Origin: Gluconacetobacter tumulisoli
GTDB taxonomy: Bacteria; Pseudomonadota; Alphaproteobacteria; Acetobacterales; Acetobacteraceae
NCBI RefSeq assembly: GCF_014174155.1
Contig: NZ_JABEQM010000013.1
Span: forward strand, 32,953 to 96,952
Direction of reading: 5' to 3'
DNA: 64,000 nucleotides
This document shows positions 24,695 to 33,521 of the stretch, piece after piece (the stretch's first letter is position 1; each line of letters begins with the position of its first letter). Position numbers and translations under genes: made by a program. The notes beneath the pieces were generated by a model. The model did not search any database, had not been told where the DNA came from, and saw only the letters and a program-made list of their open reading frames with translations.

Positions 24695-27136
24695 TCAGAA
24701 ATCCGTCGACACCGTCATCAGCGCCGTCATCGGGGCGGCCAGATAATAACCCGGCTGGGACACCTTCGACGAAACGGTGGGGCTGGCGATGGAGCCGAGA
24801 TAATGCACGTTCGAAAGGTTCGTGAAATTCAGGCGAATAACCGGCGCATGAACGATCGAGTAGCTCGGCAGGCGATAGCCCAGACCGACATCGACCGTCT
24901 TGTAGGCCGGCATGCTCTGGTCGTTCATGAACGTGGAATACTGCGAATCAACCCATTTGAACGCCAGGTTGGCGAAGAACGGACCGTGCTGGTAATTCAC
25001 CCCGATATTGGCCATGAATTTGGGTGTCTGGACCATGGCCTTGCCGGCGGTCTGGTAGACCTGGCCACCATAGACCATGTCGTTATCCATCGTCGCATGG
25101 ACATATTGCGCGTTGACGTAAGGCGAGAAGCCGTAATAGGCACGCGTCGCCACTTCCGCGGTGACACCGCGAATGGTTTCGCCACCGGCGGAAATCGCCT
25201 GGTTGACGAGCGCACCGTTGACATTCGCCAGCGTCGCGATCTGGTGATGCGTCATATTCATGTTGAACAGCGCGACGCTCGCCAGGAACGCACCATGATA
25301 GCGGAAGCCCAGTTCCTCGCCGATCGTGTATTCCGGCTTGGCCGATGGCAGGCCCTGCTGCGAAATCTTGCCGGTCGAAACGTTATAGAGGGTCGTGTAG
25401 GTATTGCTGGGCATCGGCGCGCGGGCATTGGTGATGCCGTTGACATAAACCTGCATATGCGGGTTGAGATCATACGAGATCGTGACACGCGGCATCGGGG
25501 CGCTGAAGGAGTTCGAGAACTTGTCCTGCGTTCCGGGGGAATAGTTCTGCCCGCTGACATAGTTCAGCATTTCGCGGAATCCCGCGGACACTTTCAGCTT
25601 GTTATCCAGGAACGACTGCGTATCGCCGATATACAAGGCATGCGTCTGCTGCTGCAGCGTGAAGTTCGAACCCGAGACGACCTTGCCATCCGTCGAACGC
25701 AGCGGATAGGCACCGAAATCATTGGCGGCATTTCCGTTCTGGTCCAGAGGCGACAGGCTTCCCAGCTGCGAGAGCGAGAAATTGTCGAACCAGTAACCCG
25801 CCTGCAGGGTATTGGTGCTGCTCAGCTTGGCGTCGATATAGGTATTCAGGCCCGCGGCATAGATGTTCTGGCGCGTGTTGCTCATCGCCAGGAACGTCTG
25901 CGTGGACGGGTTGGACAGATAGAGGCCGCTCGTGTCGACCGAAACCTTCTGATCGCCATTATAGAGGCTGTTGGCCGATACCGAGGTCTCGCCGGGCGCC
26001 TGGGTCGCTTCCCAACGGAAATACGGGTTGAAATGGAACGTCACCCCATGGCCGACGCCGAACGTGTTCTGCATCGACACGAGCGCGTCTTCGCTCTTGT
26101 AGACGTACGGCTTCCAGTAGGAGTTGCTCTTCGTGGGGTCGAAGGTACCGGCCAGGTTCCCCGCGGAGAAATTGTTGTCCACCTTGTTGGCGGCTTCCCA
26201 GGAGGAAAGGCTGGTGGTGTTCAGGCGCGCATTGTACCAATTGTCATACGATGCATAGATCGAGCTCTTCCCGTAATCCCCCCAGTCCTTCGTAATCTTG
26301 TAGTCAACCTGCGTGCGATGGTTACGGCCGCTGCCGGTGAAGAGGTCGGCGGCCGTATAGGAATAGGATCCGAACATCTTCACGCCGCTATTGCCGATAT
26401 AGCCGGTATCAAGACGGGCGAAGACACGCTGCGCGCGATAAGACCCCGCGCTGTAGCTGAGATGACCACCCATCTTGTCGGAGGGATCGCGGACCGTAAG
26501 GATGATTTCGCCGCCACTGGCCGTGGAGGTCGGATCGACAATGCGCGAGCTGCCCTGGATCAGGGTCATGTCGGCAATGTTCTCGCCGTCCGCCCATGTT
26601 TCCATATAGGGCTGGTAATAGGCCTGGTCGATGCCCTGCATGCCTTCGAGGACATAACCCATTTCCGTGGTGCCCAGTCCACGCACCGTCAGGGTCTGGC
26701 GAATGGCAAGGCCGAGCGGATCGGAGTTACCAAAATTCACGCCTGGAACGGCGGCGAGCAGCGCGAGCGGAGAGCTCGCACCCATCTGCTGTGAAATATA
26801 TTGCTGCCCGACCGAACTGCGCGATTCAGCAGCGGTCTGGTGACGCATCCGACCACCGGCGAAATGACGCACGCCGCTGATATTGATCGCCTCCGCACCG
26901 CCGGACGCTTCCATCGACGTGATCCGCGACGGCTGCCGCGCCGCCTGTGCCCGAACAGCCGTCCGCGCGGGCGCGCCCTGACCGGTCGCGACATGCTTGG
27001 CAGCCCCGGGCTTCGTCGCCACATGTTCGGCCACGGCCGCCGCCATCGCAGAATGAGCGCCAAAACCAAGGCCAGTGGATGCCAGGAGCATCGTTACCAA
27101 GGTGAGTTCAGAACAAAAGCGATAGCCTGATTTCAT
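24695..27136 (-). CDS. TonB-dependent outer-membrane receptor
   Basis: An 813-residue beta-barrel receptor. A signal peptide ends at about residue 32 (AHSAMA). An Ala/Lys/Pro-rich spacer of about 60 residues follows, then a plug domain with SPLALLAAVPGVNFGNSD, TLTVRGLGTTEMGYVLEG and the IVDPTSTASGGEIILTVRDP block, then a 22-strand barrel ending in the aromatic C-terminal signature (LMTVSTDF). Such receptors use TonB/ExbBD energy to import siderophores, cobamides, or plant compounds. No siderophore genes are nearby; the creatininase-family, MFS and binding-fold genes around it suggest an organic nitrogen compound. A long AT-rich leader with repressor-like motifs precedes it. Confidence 0.9.
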   Translation of the reverse strand: MKSGYRFCSELTLVTMLLASTGLGFGAHSAMAAAVAEHVATKPGAAKHVATGQGAPARTAVRAQAARQPSRITSMEASGGAEAINISGVRHFAGGRMRHQTAAESRSSVGQQYISQQMGASSPLALLAAVPGVNFGNSDPLGLAIRQTLTVRGLGTTEMGYVLEGMQGIDQAYYQPYMETWADGENIADMTLIQGSSRIVDPTSTASGGEIILTVRDPSDKMGGHLSYSAGSYRAQRVFARLDTGYIGNSGVKMFGSYSYTAADLFTGSGRNHRTQVDYKITKDWGDYGKSSIYASYDNWYNARLNTTSLSSWEAANKVDNNFSAGNLAGTFDPTKSNSYWKPYVYKSEDALVSMQNTFGVGHGVTFHFNPYFRWEATQAPGETSVSANSLYNGDQKVSVDTSGLYLSNPSTQTFLAMSNTRQNIYAAGLNTYIDAKLSSTNTLQAGYWFDNFSLSQLGSLSPLDQNGNAANDFGAYPLRSTDGKVVSGSNFTLQQQTHALYIGDTQSFLDNKLKVSAGFREMLNYVSGQNYSPGTQDKFSNSFSAPMPRVTISYDLNPHMQVYVNGITNARAPMPSNTYTTLYNVSTGKISQQGLPSAKPEYTIGEELGFRYHGAFLASVALFNMNMTHHQIATLANVNGALVNQAISAGGETIRGVTAEVATRAYYGFSPYVNAQYVHATMDNDMVYGGQVYQTAGKAMVQTPKFMANIGVNYQHGPFFANLAFKWVDSQYSTFMNDQSMPAYKTVDVGLGYRLPSYSIVHAPVIRLNFTNLSNVHYLGSIASPTVSSKVSQPGYYLAAPMTALMTVSTDF

Positions 27137-27521
27137 CGTTGGGTTCCAGATCTTTCAGGGGACGCACACATCGCCGCGTGCTGCTTCATACTGATGTCGC
27201 ATCGAGCCATACCGAACGAACATTGTCCATTAAAAATGACTGTTCGATTATAATTATAAGACCGTTTCAACACAAAATGCTCGGTTCTGGCATTTGTGCC
27301 ACACCGACGAACCTGAATCGACGCGGCCGAATCTCCCTTGAAATCGCAGAATGATTTCCAATATAACAAGGTATAATATATGTATTTATCTAATCAACGA
27401 CACCATGACCTTGGTTCGCCAAGATCTTCCATGCACGACGAGCGTGCCCAGAATATGTCTGAACGGTCATTAATATTGCGCACATAGACACCATCGCCAC
27501 TGTTCCAGTAGCCAGGCTCGA
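27137..27521 (-). promoter_or_regulatory. AT-rich leader of the TonB receptor with operator-like motifs
   Basis: 385 bases without a gene, much AT-richer than its surroundings, which should contain the receptor promoter. It holds site B of the 15-mer (27457-27471, minus orientation AATGACCGTTCAGAC) and a weaker relative at 27235-27249 (AATGACTGTTCGATT) about 100 nt before the start codon. I see no convincing -35/-10 pair by eye and no gene remnant. Confidence 0.5.
27457..27471 (-). promoter_or_regulatory. 15-bp operator-like motif, site B
   Basis: On the minus strand AATGACCGTTCAGAC, differing from site A (14357-14371) at two positions. It lies in the leader of the TonB receptor, 321 nt upstream of its start codon and 51 nt downstream of the stop of the binding-fold gene. 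Confidence 0.45.
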
Positions 27522-28481
27522 TTACCGATGCGGGAACAGCTGCTCCACCGACACGTCGCGCTCTATGATGCCCTGCGCAGAAAGCTCTTCGCAGAAATCA
27601 TCGATCATGGGTCGATTGGTCACGACACCAGGCGAATCCCAGTCCGGCGACATCTTCTGCGCGATCGTCGCGAAATCGTTCAGGATCCACGGGGTGGTAT
27701 CCGCATATTTGGTACGCTTGGTCAGCCACAGACACTTGGACCTGTCGAGCAGATCGGAAATTTCCGTCTCGAGGTCAGGATATTCAGCGACAATATCTCG
27801 GCGCAGGCCAAGAATATGCATGCCCGGCACATAGCCCGTTTCAGCGTAATACGAGAGTTCCGCATTCTTGAAATCCGGAAGCAGATGCCGGAAAGGCGAT
27901 TCCTCGTCAAAGAAGTTCGGCGGCAGGAAAGGCGTGAAAACGGCGTCCAGGAACCCATCCGCCAGCAGCGACATCAAGGAACGCTCTTCCGGTGCCGCTT
28001 CGATCAGTCCGGGCTGGCCGAATCCGGACAGTCGGTCCACGATCGGATGCGCTTCGGTCAGGCGACCGGCAAACCAGCGTGCATCGGCAACGGAAATCCC
28101 CTCGCGCCGGAGAATTGCGCGCGTCCAGGTGTTGCCCGAGTCCGGCCATCCCGTCACCCCAATGGCCTTGCCAGCAAGGTCGGCGACCGTCGTCAGGCCG
28201 GAACTCTTGCGTGTCAGAATGCAACGATGCCGAAAGCCGCGCATCAGGAAATAGGGAACACCATGATCCGTGCCGCGCCCCGCTGCGCATTCACGGGCAT
28301 AACGGCTGAACGAGAGTTCCGCGCCATCATATTCGCCCTGCCCATCCACAGAAGGCAGCAACGTGCCGACCGTCGTGACACGAATGTCGAACACATCGGA
28401 ACGGACTTCATCCAGCAGGATTGGCGTCAGGTAATCCCAGTCGCGCAAGGCAAGCCTGATGATCGGTTTCATGTTGGACAC
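27522..28481 (-). CDS. Periplasmic-binding-fold protein, 4,5-dihydroxyphthalate decarboxylase / NMT1-like family
   Basis: A 319-residue type 2 periplasmic-binding-protein fold without a signal peptide. The pattern FSRYARECA, YFLMRGFRHRCILTRKSSG, LAGKAIGVTGWPDSGNTWTR and LRREGI is that of the family annotated as 4,5-dihydroxyphthalate decarboxylase or ABC substrate-binding protein. Lack of a signal peptide makes a cytoplasmic enzyme, or a ligand-sensing role, more likely than a transporter subunit; no ABC permease or ATPase is nearby. It is 39 nt downstream of an MFS gene on the same strand, so the two are co-transcribed. In plain terms: a small-molecule-binding or decarboxylase-like protein of unknown substrate. 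Confidence 0.7.
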   Translation of the reverse strand: MSNMKPIIRLALRDWDYLTPILLDEVRSDVFDIRVTTVGTLLPSVDGQGEYDGAELSFSRYARECAAGRGTDHGVPYFLMRGFRHRCILTRKSSGLTTVADLAGKAIGVTGWPDSGNTWTRAILRREGISVADARWFAGRLTEAHPIVDRLSGFGQPGLIEAAPEERSLMSLLADGFLDAVFTPFLPPNFFDEESPFRHLLPDFKNAELSYYAETGYVPGMHILGLRRDIVAEYPDLETEISDLLDRSKCLWLTKRTKYADTTPWILNDFATIAQKMSPDWDSPGVVTNRPMIDDFCEELSAQGIIERDVSVEQLFPHR

Positions 28482-28520
28482 CCTCGTGAACTTGCATAAT
28501 GCGTTCTGGCGGACATATGT

Positions 28521-29804
28521 TCAGTCCCTTTCGGCGGCCAGCGCCGCCGGGGAAGGAACGACGATCGTATAACCAACGACCCCCAGGGCGATGACGACCC
28601 CCGCCCCCGCGGCGGCGCCCAGGAACGATCCAGTGCGATCCAGCAGGAATCCGGTCAGCACCGGCGCAAACGCGCCGGAGATATTGGCAACCAGGTTGAC
28701 GCTGGCGCCGACCGCGCCAAGATTTTCCCGGCCGGCCACGAACCCGATCATGGACACGCCAAGCGGCGTGGAAATCGCCAACCCTGTCGCCGAAAAGGTC
28801 AGGCACCCCATCACGATCAGGAAAGAATGCGAATAGGCCGCACCCACCAGCATCAGGGACGCCAGCAGGCTGATGGCCAGCATATATTTCCGCACGCCGA
28901 TCGGGTCGTATCCCGCAAGGACAAGACGATCGACGAGAAACCCGGCGACCAGCACCTCCCCCGCCACGGCCACGATCCAGGGGAGCGCCGTGTAGAGCCC
29001 GGCATGGACGGTACTGACACCCAGTTGCAGTTCCACCAGCCGCGGCATCCAGGTCGCCAGCAGGTAATAAACGTATGTATAGCTGGCAAACCCGATCGCC
29101 ACCCCGGCGATGGCACGGGTGGGGATCATCGCCTTCAGCGACCCGGCGACGGAAGACAGTCCCCGCCGTCCGTCCCCGGCTGGCAAATCCTTTGGATAGA
29201 TCACGGCGAACAGCGCCGCATACGCCAGGGAAATCGCCGCCGTCAGCAGGAAGCACGCACGCCAGTTGGCATAGGCCAGCACGCCGGCGATGACCGGGAC
29301 GCCAAAGACATAGGAAAGTTTCGAACCGATATCGAGGCAGCTTGTCGCGCGGCCGCGTTCGGCGGGGGAAAACCGCTCAGTCACCGCCCGCCACATGGCC
29401 GGATAGATCGATGCTTCCGAAAGGCCGAGCAGCAGGCGCGCCAGGCACAACCCGATCACGGACCCCACGAACGCGCTGATGAAGCTGGAGATCGCCCAGA
29501 CGATCACACTGATCAGGACCGGCAGGCGCGTGCCGAAGCGGTCGATGATGATCCCGGCCGGAACCTGCGCCAGTCCGTAGCTCCAGAGGAAAGCAGACAG
29601 GACGACCCCAAGCCCGGCATTCGACAAATTCAGTTCATGCGCGATCGGTGTCGCGATGACGGACAAATTCACCCGGTCCAGATAACCGACAAAGCCCCCG
29701 AGACCGAAGAGTCCTGCCAGGACCCAATGCGACCGCGACGCCTTCGTCGATGCCACGATGTCGTTTGTCTGGACTTGCACGGCGATCGCACGCCCCCTCA
29801 TCAC
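28521..29804 (-). CDS. MFS transporter, ACS family (sugar-acid/aromatic-acid type)
   Basis: A 427-residue carrier with 12 helices. FVGYLDRVNLSVIATPIAHE, the VPAGIIIDRFGTRLPV loop and LLLGLSEASIYPAMWRAV are the ACS landmarks. A 25-residue polar N-terminal tail precedes the first helix. It is the first gene of the minus-strand run and diverges from the APC permease gene across a 248-bp region with GTATAC palindromes, so it is probably controlled by the GntR regulator encoded at 34324. Confidence 0.86.
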   Translation of the reverse strand: MMRGRAIAVQVQTNDIVASTKASRSHWVLAGLFGLGGFVGYLDRVNLSVIATPIAHELNLSNAGLGVVLSAFLWSYGLAQVPAGIIIDRFGTRLPVLISVIVWAISSFISAFVGSVIGLCLARLLLGLSEASIYPAMWRAVTERFSPAERGRATSCLDIGSKLSYVFGVPVIAGVLAYANWRACFLLTAAISLAYAALFAVIYPKDLPAGDGRRGLSSVAGSLKAMIPTRAIAGVAIGFASYTYVYYLLATWMPRLVELQLGVSTVHAGLYTALPWIVAVAGEVLVAGFLVDRLVLAGYDPIGVRKYMLAISLLASLMLVGAAYSHSFLIVMGCLTFSATGLAISTPLGVSMIGFVAGRENLGAVGASVNLVANISGAFAPVLTGFLLDRTGSFLGAAAGAGVVIALGVVGYTIVVPSPAALAAERD

Positions 29805-30052
29805 ATGGCAGGATTTCCTTATACCTAATGTGCACAGTGCGTATACGCAATGGATTTGTGCTGTGTCCGAAAATTTTCGGGCGTCACTTTTCCTGACCGA
29901 AAAGTCAGAATAATTATATTAATATACTGATATTAAACGAACATATTTCGAGACGTCGTTGGAGATTCAATTTGATTTTATGAATACGATACGTATACAA
30001 CCGTCTAGGAAGTGCAGACGTCCCTGCAACCGTGACGTTGCCGGGAATCGCC
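29805..30052. promoter_or_regulatory. Divergent control region between MFS (-) and APC permease (+)
   Basis: An AT-rich region holding several symmetric elements: TGTGCACA (29829-29836), TGCGTATACGCA (29838-29849), CCGAAAATTTTCGG (29867-29880) and a second GTATAC core at 29993-29998 next to ATACGTAT (29989-29996). GntR/FCD regulators typically bind short palindromes with a GTATAC or GT-N-AC core, so these are good operator candidates. Confidence 0.55.
29838..29849. promoter_or_regulatory. Palindrome TGCGTATACGCA, candidate GntR operator
   Basis: A perfect 12-bp palindrome with GTATAC core, 34 nt upstream of the minus-strand MFS start. The GntR/FCD gene at 34324 in the divergent operon is the most likely protein to bind it. 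Confidence 0.55.
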
Positions 30053-31423
30053 ATGCCATCTGTCGAAGGCCAGGACATCGTGAACATCCCGGGAACGCAT
30101 GCGCTTCGTGCATTATCGATCTCACTCGCGCTCGTGGGGCCCACGCTGGTGCTCGCGGCGAACGGGCAGGCGATCGCCGGCACGACATCCTGGCCGATCT
30201 GGAGCATCTTCGCCCTGGGCGCGCTCTGTATCGCGCTTGTCGCCTACAGTATCGCCCGACTGGTCTCCTCGCTCGAAACCGGGGGGAGCGCCTATCATAT
30301 CGCGACCCTCACGCTTGGCGACCGGGCGGGGCGGGCGGTAGGGCTCACGCTCTGCAGCGCCTATCTCTGTTTCGCCCTCGCCACGCCTTCGGCGACGGTC
30401 GGCTTCCTCACCGACCTGGCCGGCCAGCCTGATGCCATGACACCCGGCTTATGGAGTATCTGCGCGGCGGCCGGCGTCCTGGCGGCCATGCTGCTCCTGC
30501 ATCGGAACGCTTCGGTCACCCGCCTTCTGCTGATGATCGAAGGAGGCGGCATTATCCTGCTTATCCTCCTGTTCTGCGCGATCATTGCCGCGCCATCGGG
30601 GTTGCGGGCGGCCCATGACATTATTCCTCCTGTCAGGGATACCGGCATTTCGGGCCTGTTTTCAGCGGTCGTGGTGGCATTCCTGTCATGGGCGGGCTTT
30701 GAATCCTGCCTGTCCCTGACGCGCGAAACCCGTTCGCCGCAAACTGACATTCCGCGCTCCCTCTACGGCACCGTGGCGGTAACGGCTGTCCTGTTCATCG
30801 CCGTCTCCTGGGCCGTCCAGAAAGGCTTTGCCGCACGCCTTGGCGGCGACATGGCGCTGGCGCAGAGCCAGAACGCCCTCGGCGCGCTGGGAAGCGCCTA
30901 TCTCGGCAGATGGTCCGCGGTTGCCTTTGGTGTCGCGGCCGTCGCGTCCTCGTTCGCCAGCACCGTCGCCGCCATGACCGCCGTAGGGCACCTGCTGGGA
31001 TCCCTTTTCCCCCAGGCCCTCTCCCCGGGCGACAGGGCGACGATGCTGGTCGGCGCCTTCGTGCTTCTGATGCAGTTCGTCATCCCCCGCGTTCCCTGGG
31101 CCGAGGCCTCTCCGGTTGCGACCTATGGGCTGTTCGCCTCCTGCGGCGCGGTCTGCGTCATGGTGGCCTATCAGGCGGTCCAGATCGGCTTCATCCGCGC
31201 CATCATCCGCCGGCAGATCCCCGGCCATATGCTGGAATCGGGCATTGCGGCGGTCACGTTCTGCACGATCAGCCTTGTCTTGGTCACAAGCCTCGAACAG
31301 CGGGGAATCGGTCGGAAAGCAACCATTGCCGGCCTGGCATGGTGTCTTGTCGCGCTGATCATCGGGACGACGACCGCAGCGACCAGACCCGACGCCCTGT
31401 CGACTGGCGATCGGCCGGGATGA
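30053..31423 (+). CDS. APC-superfamily amino acid/amine permease
   Basis: A 456-residue inner-membrane carrier with about 12 helices. The first helix (LSISLALVGPTLVLAANGQA) and the LVSSLETGGSAYHIATLTLG stretch correspond to the APC substrate-binding unwound helix 1 and the helix 2-3 region. Family members import amino acids, polyamines or other amines. ATG at 30053 is preferred to a GTG seven codons earlier because GGGA sits about 9 nt before it. First gene of the plus-strand cluster; the gap to the isochorismatase-type gene is 116 nt. Together with a gamma-glutamyl-ligase-like enzyme downstream it suggests uptake of an amine. Confidence 0.82.
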   Translation: MPSVEGQDIVNIPGTHALRALSISLALVGPTLVLAANGQAIAGTTSWPIWSIFALGALCIALVAYSIARLVSSLETGGSAYHIATLTLGDRAGRAVGLTLCSAYLCFALATPSATVGFLTDLAGQPDAMTPGLWSICAAAGVLAAMLLLHRNASVTRLLLMIEGGGIILLILLFCAIIAAPSGLRAAHDIIPPVRDTGISGLFSAVVVAFLSWAGFESCLSLTRETRSPQTDIPRSLYGTVAVTAVLFIAVSWAVQKGFAARLGGDMALAQSQNALGALGSAYLGRWSAVAFGVAAVASSFASTVAAMTAVGHLLGSLFPQALSPGDRATMLVGAFVLLMQFVIPRVPWAEASPVATYGLFASCGAVCVMVAYQAVQIGFIRAIIRRQIPGHMLESGIAAVTFCTISLVLVTSLEQRGIGRKATIAGLAWCLVALIIGTTTAATRPDALSTGDRPG

Positions 31424-31539
31424 CGCCCCTCTGCTTCCCTACACCCGGACATGAGCATCGTTACGAGCAAAAAAATACCTGAACACCCTGACACGACGAT
31501 GAAAACTGCCCGAGCGCTTTTTTTGGAATTGGCGAGCAT

Positions 31540-32211
31540 ATGAAACATAGACAGGAAACAACACGCGAGCGGCCGATCTATCCTGGGGAAACGGCCCTGC
31601 TGTTTGTCGATACGCAGGTCTATAATTGCAGCCGCGACGGCGGCGAATATGCCGGACTTCCGGATGCGACCTTTCAGGACAGGTTCGGCTATTTCTTCGA
31701 CCAGTTGGAAAGCGTCGCCCTCCCGAACTGGGTGGCGCTCGGCACCCGCGCGCGCGCGACCGGGATCGAGGTCATATATACGGTCATCGAAAGCCTGACC
31801 CGCGACGGGCGCGACCGCAGCCTCGATTACAAGATCACGGGCTTCAACGTCCCCCGTGGGTCCGCCGACGCCCGGGTGATCGATCCCATCGCGCCCGCTG
31901 ATGACGACATCGTCATTCCCAAGACCTCGTCCTCGGTCTTCATTTCCACCAATATCGATTATGTCCTGCGCAATCTGGGCATTCGTTCGCTGATTATCGT
32001 CGGTTGCCTGACGGATCAGTGCGTTGATTCCGCCGTACGGGATGCATGCGACCTTGGCTACCTTGTCACATGCGTGACCGATGCGTGCCTGACCCTGTCG
32101 CAGGAACGCCAGGAATCGTCGCTGCGCAACAATCGCGGCTATGCCAGGCAGATCGACACGCAAACCATGCTCGCGGAAATGTCGCACGTCCATCAGGCGG
32201 CGACGTCATGA
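31540..32211 (+). CDS. Isochorismatase-family cysteine hydrolase (amidohydrolase type)
   Basis: A 223-residue alpha/beta hydrolase of the isochorismatase/nicotinamidase superfamily. The catalytic triad can be seen: Asp24 in LLFVDTQV, Lys128 in IPKTSSSVF, and nucleophile Cys161 in VGCLTDQCVDSAVRDA. With a Cys present it should cleave an amide or ureide (nicotinamide, N-carbamoyl, biuret-type compounds) rather than an enol ether. Its stop overlaps the next ATG (ATGA), so it is translated together with the glutamine-synthetase-type ligase. Cytoplasmic. Confidence 0.86.
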   Translation: MKHRQETTRERPIYPGETALLFVDTQVYNCSRDGGEYAGLPDATFQDRFGYFFDQLESVALPNWVALGTRARATGIEVIYTVIESLTRDGRDRSLDYKITGFNVPRGSADARVIDPIAPADDDIVIPKTSSSVFISTNIDYVLRNLGIRSLIIVGCLTDQCVDSAVRDACDLGYLVTCVTDACLTLSQERQESSLRNNRGYARQIDTQTMLAEMSHVHQAATS

Positions 32212-33521
32212 TGACGCCCGACAACACCGCGCAGGAAAAGCTGATCTTCGCGGGAACCTGCGATATCGCGGGGCATGTCCGGGGCAAGGGCTTCCCGGCC
32301 GCGATGCTGCAGGACCGCCTCGCGACCGGCGTCGGCTATACCGCCAGCAACCTGATGCTCTCGGCCTTCGGCCCGATCTACCAGACCCCGTTCGGCACGC
32401 AGGGCGACCTGATGCTTGTCCCCGACGCGGCGGCACGGGCCGAAATCCCCGGCGAGGACAGCCAGTCGCACACGCTCATGCTCGGCGACATCCGTCATGA
32501 GGACGGCACGCCGTGGGACTGTTGCCCACGGACCTTCCTGCAACGCGCGCTCGACGCGCTCGAACGGGAATTCGGCCTGCGACTCCTGTCGGTGTTCGAG
32601 CAGGAATTCACGTACACGGGTGTCGAGGACCTGCCGGGATCGAGCTATGGGTTCGGTCTGTATCGACGGTCGGGTTCGCTGGGCCCGGCGATCGTCGCGG
32701 CCCTGCGGCAGGCGGGAATCGAACCTGATTCCTTCATTGCGGAAGCCGGCGCCCGGCAGTTCGAGGTCACGGTCAAACCCCGCATCGGCATAGCCGCGGC
32801 GGATGAGACGGTCTTCCTGCGCGAGATCGTTCGCGGCTGCGCCGCCGCACGCGGTCATCGGGCCAGCTTCACACCGATCACCCAGCCGGACGGCATCGGA
32901 AACGGCACGCACATCCATTTCAGCCTGCGGGACCTGGAGGGCAATCCCGTCACCCACGATGCCGCCGGCGCCCTGGGGCTCAGCCGGCAGGCGGCTGCCT
33001 TCGCCGCCGGGGTCATCGCGCACATGCCGGCAATGGCGGCCATCACGACACCCAGCGTCGCCTCCTATTACCGGCTGCGTCCGTCGAAATGGGCACCGAC
33101 ATGGGCCAACATCGCCCTCGCCGATCGTGGCGCATCGCTGCGCGTCTGTCCGACCTTCTCGACAGACCCCGCGACGATCGCGCGGCGCTACAACCTCGAA
33201 TATCGCGTGGTCGACGCCAGCGCGAGCCCCTATATGGCGCTGGGCTGCCTGGTCCACGCGGGACTGGACGGGCTGCGGCGCGATCTCGCGCTGCCGCGGC
33301 ATCCGCAGGGCCCTGATGCGGATTATCGCGCTGCCAACGTATCCCCCCTGCCCTCGTCCCTCGGCGAGGCACTAGCCGCCATGATGGCGGATTCCGCGGT
33401 CCGGAGCTGGTTCGGCGACCGGTTTTTCGATGCCTATCACATGTTCAAATCATCGGAGATCACCGCGCTGGCGGGCCTGTCCGAAGATGAAATCTGCCGA
33501 CGGTATCTCGAGGTTTATTGA
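32208..33521 (+). CDS. Glutamine-synthetase-family ligase, probably a gamma-glutamyl-amine synthetase
   Basis: A 437-residue enzyme of the GS superfamily, shorter than housekeeping GlnA and without the adenylylation Tyr loop. The N-terminal beta-grasp part begins at KLIFAGTCDIAGHVRGKGFP. Catalytic-domain landmarks are FEQEFTY (metal-binding Glu), AEAGARQFEVTVKP, the GNGTHIHFSLRD loop with metal-binding His, NLEYRVVDASASPYMAL and the closing SSEITAL. PuuA-type relatives attach glutamate to an amine through its gamma-carboxyl. ATG at 32208 overlaps the upstream stop. The neighbours (amine permease, amidases) fit gamma-glutamylation of an imported amine, but the acceptor is unknown. Confidence 0.85.
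   Translation: MMTPDNTAQEKLIFAGTCDIAGHVRGKGFPAAMLQDRLATGVGYTASNLMLSAFGPIYQTPFGTQGDLMLVPDAAARAEIPGEDSQSHTLMLGDIRHEDGTPWDCCPRTFLQRALDALEREFGLRLLSVFEQEFTYTGVEDLPGSSYGFGLYRRSGSLGPAIVAALRQAGIEPDSFIAEAGARQFEVTVKPRIGIAAADETVFLREIVRGCAAARGHRASFTPITQPDGIGNGTHIHFSLRDLEGNPVTHDAAGALGLSRQAAAFAAGVIAHMPAMAAITTPSVASYYRLRPSKWAPTWANIALADRGASLRVCPTFSTDPATIARRYNLEYRVVDASASPYMALGCLVHAGLDGLRRDLALPRHPQGPDADYRAANVSPLPSSLGEALAAMMADSAVRSWFGDRFFDAYHMFKSSEITALAGLSEDEICRRYLEVY

Noticed and set aside
24614..26794. 726-codon plus-strand frame opposite the TonB receptor
   Set aside because: The minus-strand receptor has signal peptide, plug and barrel signatures; the opposite frame shows no domain and lacks a ribosome site.
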